64,000 nucleotides of DNA. Origin: G965220305 sp965220305 (GTDB taxonomy: Bacteria; Chloroflexota; Dehalococcoidia; Lucifugimonadales; UBA3495). Within the stretch, counting starts at the first letter, position 1; every line of letters begins with the position of its first letter. Below, one piece after another: positions 59,378 through 64,000 of this stretch. The notes beneath the pieces are model-generated. The model saw nothing but the letters and a program-made list of their open reading frames with translations, did no database searches and was not told the DNA's origin. The translations under genes were made by a program, and so were the position numbers. Location: the NCBI GenBank assembly GCA_965220305.1, contig OZ244817.1, positions 2,170,001 to 2,234,000 of the forward strand. Direction: 5' to 3'.

Positions 59378-60361
59378 ATGACCTTGTATACCTGGATAGC
59401 CCTGCTCAGCGCCGCAACCTTCGGGCTGGTTACCGTCCTGGACAAGCGGCTCGTCGATAAGCTGATGCCCAGTCTGCCCGCCTTCTACGTCAGCGTGGGT
59501 ATTGGGCTGGTGTTCTACGCGGTGGTGGTGCTGGCAGTGATCGGCATCCCCCAGGGTGCGCCCTGGGACCGGCTGGCCGCTGCCGGGGCCGCCGGCCTGT
59601 GCTGGGGCGGCGCACTGGGGCTGATGTTCTGGGGCTACAAGTACGAAGAGGCCTCCCGGGCGTCGGCCATCATCCACACCTTTCCGGTATTCGTGGCGCT
59701 GCTGGCCGTGACCCTGCTGGGCGAGTCGTTGGTGGGTGGACAGTGGGCGGCGATTGTGGTGGTGGTGATAGGGGCCTTCGCCATCTCCCTGCGGGGCTTT
59801 GTTCCGCCGCCCGCCGAGGGTGGCCGGTTGAAGGGCGGCTCAAAGCCTTCCGGCCCGCTCAAAAGGATTTTCGCTGGGTGGGGCGGAATGCCAGTGCGGT
59901 TGAACCGGGCCTTTCCCATTCTGGTGGGGGCCAGCCTGTTCACCGCCTTTGCCCACCTGACCAACAAGTACGCCCTGGAAGAGCTGTCCATCTGGTTTGT
60001 CTACGCCGTCCGCAACTTGGGCATGGGGGGTATCTTCCTGTGCCTGTGGCGACCGGGCGCCTTTGGAGAGCTATCCCGGATGGTGCGGCAGAGGGAGAGC
60101 CTGGCGGTGCTGCTGCTGGCCGAATACCTGCTGGCCCCGGCGGCGATCCTGCTCAATGTGACCGCCACCAGCATGGGCCCGGTGTCCCTGGTATCAACGC
60201 TGACGGCGACTCGGCCCCTGTTCGTGTTCGTCTATGGGACACTTCTCAGCGTGCCCGCGCTGCGCCTGCTGGAAGAACCCCTGGACAGAAACACTCTGGG
60301 GATAAAGCTGGTATCGGTGGTGGTGATAATCGGCGGCGTGGCCGCGCTGACCCTGCTGTAG
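59378..60361 (+). CDS. EamA-family (DMT superfamily) transporter
   Basis: The 327-residue protein has ten predicted helices in two EamA halves. The first opens LYTWIALLSAATFGLVTVLDKRLV, and the end of helix 4 has KYEEASRASAIIHTFPVFVALL, the family signature. A long loop near residue 145 (PPPAEGGRLKGGSKPSG) separates the halves. Substrates of such permeases are usually amino acids or small metabolites. ATG 59378 starts just before the first helix. An upstream TTG at 59315 would add a hydrophilic leader. Confidence 0.85.
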   Translation: MTLYTWIALLSAATFGLVTVLDKRLVDKLMPSLPAFYVSVGIGLVFYAVVVLAVIGIPQGAPWDRLAAAGAAGLCWGGALGLMFWGYKYEEASRASAIIHTFPVFVALLAVTLLGESLVGGQWAAIVVVVIGAFAISLRGFVPPPAEGGRLKGGSKPSGPLKRIFAGWGGMPVRLNRAFPILVGASLFTAFAHLTNKYALEELSIWFVYAVRNLGMGGIFLCLWRPGAFGELSRMVRQRESLAVLLLAEYLLAPAAILLNVTATSMGPVSLVSTLTATRPLFVFVYGTLLSVPALRLLEEPLDRNTLGIKLVSVVVIIGGVAALTLL

Positions 60362-60671
60362 GGGCATCCCGCCATTCCGGCGTAGAGCCGGCCACCTTGC
60401 AGAAGGGGGCTGGAATCCATTGCCTCACCCCACCGTCATTCCGGCGGAGGCCGGAATCCAGGGGTGGGGGTGGTTCGACAGGCTCACCATGAGCGAGAGC
60501 CTGGCTCACCGTGAGCGCCGCCAAGCCCACCCGGAGCGGCAACACCTACCGCCAAGAATGGATGCTCTGCCGGTAGGGGCGTACGGCTGTGCGCCCCTAC
60601 CCCCGTCCTTTGTATCCTGGGGAGGCCTGGAATTATGCGCCGGTGGGCGCCATCGGCGGCAAAGCCTTGGC
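60362..60671. other. Intergenic repeat cluster with a GTAGGGGCG hairpin
   Basis: It holds family B variants near 60370 and 60433, a family C copy at 60469-60497, and the hairpin GTAGGGGCGTACGGCTGTGC continuing GCCCCTAC at 60573-60600. A partial relative of that hairpin lies near 19131 (GTAGGGACGCACAGCC). No gene is visible. Confidence 0.7.
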
Positions 60672-61115
60672 CTAGTAGTGGCGCAGCTCCACCACGTTGT
60701 CGTCCGGGTCGTAGATGTACAGGGAGATACCGTCGCCGTGGGAACCCCAGCGCTTGCCCGGGCCGGCCTGTATTTCCACGCCGATGGCCTCGAACTTGGT
60801 CTTGAGCTCCTCCATGTCCGTCTCTTCGATGACCATGCAGAAGTGGTCCTGGTTGCGCCCGTCTTCGCGGCTGGTGGGCCGGGCGTCGCTGGCGAAGAAG
60901 TCGATGATGGTGTCGGCGTTGAGCCTAGCTGATGGGAAGCGCACCTCACCGGCGCGCCACTGCTCCACCCGCTCGGCCTGCAGGCCCAAGGTCTCGGTGT
61001 AGAACCGCAGCGAATCTTCCACGTCGTTGACTCGAAGGACAATGTGGTCCATCTCCGTTATCTTGACCAGGGGCTGGGACTGGACTCGGGCGGCGTTGTC
61101 AGTTTGGGTTGACAT
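60672..61115 (-). CDS. VOC-superfamily (glyoxalase/dioxygenase-like) protein
   Basis: The 147-residue protein has the paired beta-alpha-beta modules: TEMDHIVLRVNDVEDSLRFYTETLGL with metal His, DHFCMVIEE with a second, and a C-terminal GISLYIYDPDDNVVELRHY carrying a metal Glu. It looks like an enzyme or a drug-binding protein of the fold. The GGAGGTTG site favours ATG 61115 over a start two codons upstream. The substrate is unknown. Confidence 0.85.
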   Translation of the reverse strand: MSTQTDNAARVQSQPLVKITEMDHIVLRVNDVEDSLRFYTETLGLQAERVEQWRAGEVRFPSARLNADTIIDFFASDARPTSREDGRNQDHFCMVIEETDMEELKTKFEAIGVEIQAGPGKRWGSHGDGISLYIYDPDDNVVELRHY

Positions 61116-61488
61116 GGGCAACCTCCTGCATACCTTCTTGCGTACCTTCCATTTCTAGGACAGGGTTGGGAAACCGTAGAATATTGCAATTGTACGTAGG
61201 CCGGTGAAGCGGGTCAATCCCTGGGGATTGGGGTAAAGGCACAGCCTTTTAATTTTCCGGGCAGGAGCTAGGTCGAGCGTTCGGCAAAGCGCCTCCCGTC
61301 ATTCCCGCGAAAGCGGGAATCCAAGGGCTGGGGTGGTGGATAGCCCCCCTTTCGCGAAAGGGGGAGGCACCAGGGTACCCCAATAATCGATAGGCCCTGG
61401 CTCCGCCTCTCCCAGTTTTGAGCCGCTACCTAGCTGTGGTATACTCGGGGCCTACGTGAGACCGGATTTAATGACTGGGGAGTTCTGG
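61116..61488. other. Gap with a family B palindrome and a CCCCCTTT hairpin
   Basis: A CGTCATTCCCGC/GCGGGAATCC copy lies at about 61297-61324, and CCCCCCTTTCGCGAAAGGGGG near 61346-61370. This is the promoter region of argJ, but no clear -35/-10 pair stands out. Confidence 0.65.
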
Positions 61489-62706
61489 ATGGCTGGCGCA
61501 ATAGAATTCGTGGAAGGCGGCACCGTAACCACCGCCCAGGGGTTCCTCGCCGGCGCTACCTACGCCGGGTTGAAGACCTACGCCGAGGACAAGCTGGACC
61601 TGGGCATGATTCTCTCCGAAGCCCCCTGCGCGGTGGCCGGAGTTTTCACCAAGAACACCATCATTTCCTCCACTGTTACCCTCAACCGGGAACGGGTGGC
61701 CCGGGGCGTCACCCGGGGCCTGGTGGTCAACGCCGGTATCGCCAATACCTGCGTCGGCGAGCAGGGCCTCATCGACGCTAAGGACATGGCCGCCGCCGCC
61801 GCCCAGGAGTTGGGGGTGGAAGCCGAGGACGTGCTGGTGTGCAGCACCGGCGTCATCGGCGTGGAACTGCCCATGTCCCTGATTCGCACCGGCGTCACCC
61901 AAATCCAGCTTTCCACCGAGGGCGGCCACGACTTGGCCCGGGCCATGATGACCACCGATACTCGTCCCAAAGAGGTGGCCGTAACCTTCCAAGTGGACGG
62001 ACGACAGGCCCACCTGGGCGGCGTCGCCAAGGGTTCCGGGATGATTCACCCCAACATGGCCACCATGTTGTCTTTTATCGCTACTGATGCCGCGGTGGAG
62101 CCTCAATTTTTGCAAGAGACCCTGAGGGAAGTTGCTGACGATACCTTCAACACGCTCACAGTCGACGGCGACTCCAGCACCAACGACACCGTGCTGGTCA
62201 TGGCCAACGGCTTAGCCGGCAACAGCCCAATCGGGGCCGGTTCCCCCGATGCCGACATTTTCAAAGAAGCACTTAGCGCCGTGTGCGTGCACCTAACACG
62301 AGAGTTGGCCCGGGACGGTGAGGGAGCGACAAAGCTGATAATCGTGGATGTGGCCGGTGCGAAAGACAAAGCAGACGCCCGCCTGGCCGCCCGGACCGTG
62401 GCTTCCTCCAACCTGGTCAAGACTGCGGTGTACGGCGCCGACCCCAACTGGGGCCGGTTGATGATGGCTTTGGGCCGCAGCGGGGCCGCAGCCGCCGAAA
62501 GCAAGGTTGACCTTTTCGTCAATGGCGTTTGCATTATGGAGCAGGGCAAGCCCATACCCTTCCACCGGGACGCCGTGGTCGCCCTGATGCGCGGGCCGGA
62601 AGTCACCTTCCGCCTGCAACTAAACCTGGGCGAGGGACAGGCCACCGCCTGGGGCTGCGACCTCACCGAAGACTACGTGGTCATCAACAGCGCCTATACC
62701 ACCTAG
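61489..62706 (+). CDS. argJ: Bifunctional glutamate N-acetyltransferase / ornithine acetyltransferase
   Basis: The 405-residue protein is ArgJ. It has the GSGMIHPNMATML autocleavage site, with Ala191/Thr192 where the chain splits and Thr becomes the nucleophile. NAGIANTCVGEQG, TVDGDSSTNDTV and YGADPNWGRLM are further signatures. It recycles the acetyl group from N-acetylornithine to glutamate in arginine synthesis. ATG 61489 has GGGGAG upstream. argB follows by about 210 bp, so the two likely act in one pathway. Confidence 0.95.
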   Translation: MAGAIEFVEGGTVTTAQGFLAGATYAGLKTYAEDKLDLGMILSEAPCAVAGVFTKNTIISSTVTLNRERVARGVTRGLVVNAGIANTCVGEQGLIDAKDMAAAAAQELGVEAEDVLVCSTGVIGVELPMSLIRTGVTQIQLSTEGGHDLARAMMTTDTRPKEVAVTFQVDGRQAHLGGVAKGSGMIHPNMATMLSFIATDAAVEPQFLQETLREVADDTFNTLTVDGDSSTNDTVLVMANGLAGNSPIGAGSPDADIFKEALSAVCVHLTRELARDGEGATKLIIVDVAGAKDKADARLAARTVASSNLVKTAVYGADPNWGRLMMALGRSGAAAAESKVDLFVNGVCIMEQGKPIPFHRDAVVALMRGPEVTFRLQLNLGEGQATAWGCDLTEDYVVINSAYTT

Positions 62707-62917
62707 CCCAGTCCCGAAGCCACCGCTGGCCTGGAATAAGATGGCTCGGGTCTGCCACCAGCCTCTGCGGAGTAACCATCGGGCGCCGGTCGGGTTGTCG
62801 AGTCCGGCAGCGGCGTCCACCGAAATAGCCCTGGCCTCCCCAGGGACAAGGCAAACCCTTCAGCCACCGGGCATCGCCCCACGGGTATAGCCCGGCAACT
62901 GCATATTGGAGGATGGA

Positions 62918-63703
62918 GTGTCCGCACCGCCCATCGTGGTGAAGATCGGGGGCAGCACCCTGGGAAGCCACGATACCAGCCTGAAAGACCTGGTCACCCT
63001 GCAAAAAGAGGGCGCCAGCCTGGTGGTGGTGCATGGCGGAGGCAACGTCATCTCCCAGTGGATGCAGCGTCAGGGCATTCCCCCCCGGTTCGTCAACGGC
63101 CTGCGCGTCACCGACGCTCCCAGCCTGGAAATCGTGGTGGCCGTACTCACCGGCCTCATCAACAAGGAACTGGTCTCCCTGATGCACAGCATGGGCGGCA
63201 AGACCATCGGCATCAGCGGCATCGACGGCGGCCTGCTGGAAGCCCACATCGCCAACCCGGACCTGGGCTACGTGGGGGAGATAACCAAGGTAAACGCCGA
63301 GCCGCTGCGGGCCCTGATGGACGGCGGCTACATGCCCATGATGGCGCCCCTGGCCATGCACCGCCACGACGGGTCGGAGCACTCCGGCGGGGCCCTCAAC
63401 ATCAACGGCGACACCGTGGCCGGTGAGGTAGCCCACGCCTTGGGCGCGGAGCGGCTGGTTTTTCTCACCGACGTGGCCGGAATCATGGACGGCAACGGGC
63501 GCGTCATTCCCCGCCTGGACCGCCGCCGCGCCAACCTCCTGTTCCGGTCTGGCGTGGTGCAGGGCGGCATGATTCCCAAGCTGGAAGCCTGCCTGCGCGC
63601 CCTGGAGCAGACCCCGGTGACCGACATCATCGACGGACGCCAGCCCGGGGCCCTGCTGGAGTGCGTCAAGGGCGAACGTTCCGGCACCCGGATAATTGCC
63701 TGA
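62918..63703 (+). CDS. argB: Acetylglutamate kinase
   Basis: The 261-residue protein has VVKIGGSTLGSH with ATP-binding Lys, LVVVHGGGNVIS, RFVNGLRVTD, NINGDTVAGEVAHAL and VFLTDVAGIMD, all typical of ArgB/LysZ kinases. It phosphorylates N-acetylglutamate. The FVNGLRVTD substrate loop matches ArgB (RFVxGLRVTD) more than LysZ, and the argJ context agrees. GTG 62918 is preferred because GGAGG lies five bases before it. Confidence 0.92.
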   Translation: MSAPPIVVKIGGSTLGSHDTSLKDLVTLQKEGASLVVVHGGGNVISQWMQRQGIPPRFVNGLRVTDAPSLEIVVAVLTGLINKELVSLMHSMGGKTIGISGIDGGLLEAHIANPDLGYVGEITKVNAEPLRALMDGGYMPMMAPLAMHRHDGSEHSGGALNINGDTVAGEVAHALGAERLVFLTDVAGIMDGNGRVIPRLDRRRANLLFRSGVVQGGMIPKLEACLRALEQTPVTDIIDGRQPGALLECVKGERSGTRIIA

Positions 63704-63720
63704 ACTCCAAAGGAGAAGCC

Positions 63721-64000
63721 AATGGCAACCGACGCTGGAGCCGACAACCTGGCTATCGCACGGCTGGTAGCTGATATTGCCGCGCTCAAGGAGGGCCAGC
63801 AGGAAATCAAGGACGGCTTGGCCGAGGTCAACCGGCGGCTGGACACCGGACTGCGGGAGGCCAGGGTTGACCTGGACACCGGACTGAGGGGGGTTAGGGT
63901 TGACCTGGACGAGGGATTGCGGGAGACGAACCGACGCATTGACCGGCTATTCTACGCCGTCCTTGCCATCGGTGGCGCGCTGCTGGCAACGGCCATCGCC
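63721..64000 (+). CDS. Small coiled-coil membrane protein, truncated by window edge
   Basis: The 93 visible codons encode an N-terminal helix (IAALKEGQQEIKDGLAEVNR). A repeat of RVDLDTGLR/RVDLDEGLR units follows, then a membrane helix that continues past the edge (FYAVLAIGGALLATAIA). The pattern EVNRR, IDRLF and IGGALLA matches the small protein at 28237. The function is unknown. AAAGGAG precedes the ATG. Confidence 0.65.

Noticed and set aside
1..64000. tRNA or rRNA genes
   Set aside because: I looked for T-loop (GGTTCGAnnCC) and acceptor-stem patterns. The hits were parts of family C palindromes without a cloverleaf. A covariance search would be decisive.

Overview
The window is a GC-rich bacterial chromosome segment with about 60 supportable genes and no rRNA, tRNA or CRISPR array that I can see. 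Gene content points to an uncultivated Chloroflexota lineage of the SAR202/Dehalococcoidia type. The reasons are three luciferase-like flavin monooxygenases, two MFS carriers of catabolic type, a CoA-transferase, FAH, crotonase, cupin and GlcG enzymes with paralogues, and many short palindromic repeats between genes. This assignment is inferred from gene content and was not tested by phylogeny.

Layout. 1-1036 (minus) is a phage head remnant: a major capsid protein cut by the window edge, then a prohead protease. 1416-6222 holds a possible PD-(D/E)XK protein and two ferritin-like paralogues, the second of which has lost all four carboxylate iron ligands. It also holds a PaREP1/HEPN protein, an FmdB zinc ribbon and an SCP2-like protein. 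6730-9759 has a heptad-repeat membrane protein, a serine hydrolase and two envelope genes, one broken by an in-frame stop. 9876-10205 is the 5' remnant of an IS66-like element whose intact relative lies at 23933-25352. 10291-15893 has an MFS carrier, a tartrate dehydrogenase-like enzyme, small genes, a PLD-family nuclease and a DUF433/DUF5615 toxin-antitoxin pair.

16144-33797 is mainly catabolic: an Asp-box propeller, a two-subunit CoA-transferase, an FAH-family protein, a penicillin acylase, a HAD phosphatase, the IS66 element and an MFS carrier. It continues with a 6-oxocamphor-hydrolase-like enzyme, an amidohydrolase, an agmatinase-family enzyme and two LLM flavoenzymes. 33828-36959 has PrsW and RDD membrane proteins carrying zinc ribbons, plus a broken SEC-C gene. 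37253-40787 has a Gfo/Idh oxidoreductase and a lipoprotein metallopeptidase, separated by a 147-bp tandem array that repeats the oxidoreductase's start region. 40837-44589 has pth, ligA and two hicB-hicA pairs. 44729-47832 has an acyl-CoA dehydrogenase and an ApaLI-like restriction-modification operon.

47860-56628 has two bicupins, a Uma2 protein, a selenocysteine-containing SelD, a third LLM enzyme, a polysaccharide deacetylase, twin GlcG proteins and a hydroxyisobutyrate dehydrogenase-family enzyme. 56813-58405 is a DUF5131-TcmP pair. The right end has an NHL pseudogene, an EamA transporter, a VOC protein, argJ, argB and a truncated small membrane protein.

The observations most worth following up are the UGA-encoded SelD with its SECIS-like hairpin, the intact/degenerate ferritin-like pair, and the tandem array whose hairpins share a loop with an insertion inside a cupin gene 10 kb away. 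The DUF5131-TcmP pair and the camphor-hydrolase-like crotonase with all four catalytic residues also merit attention.
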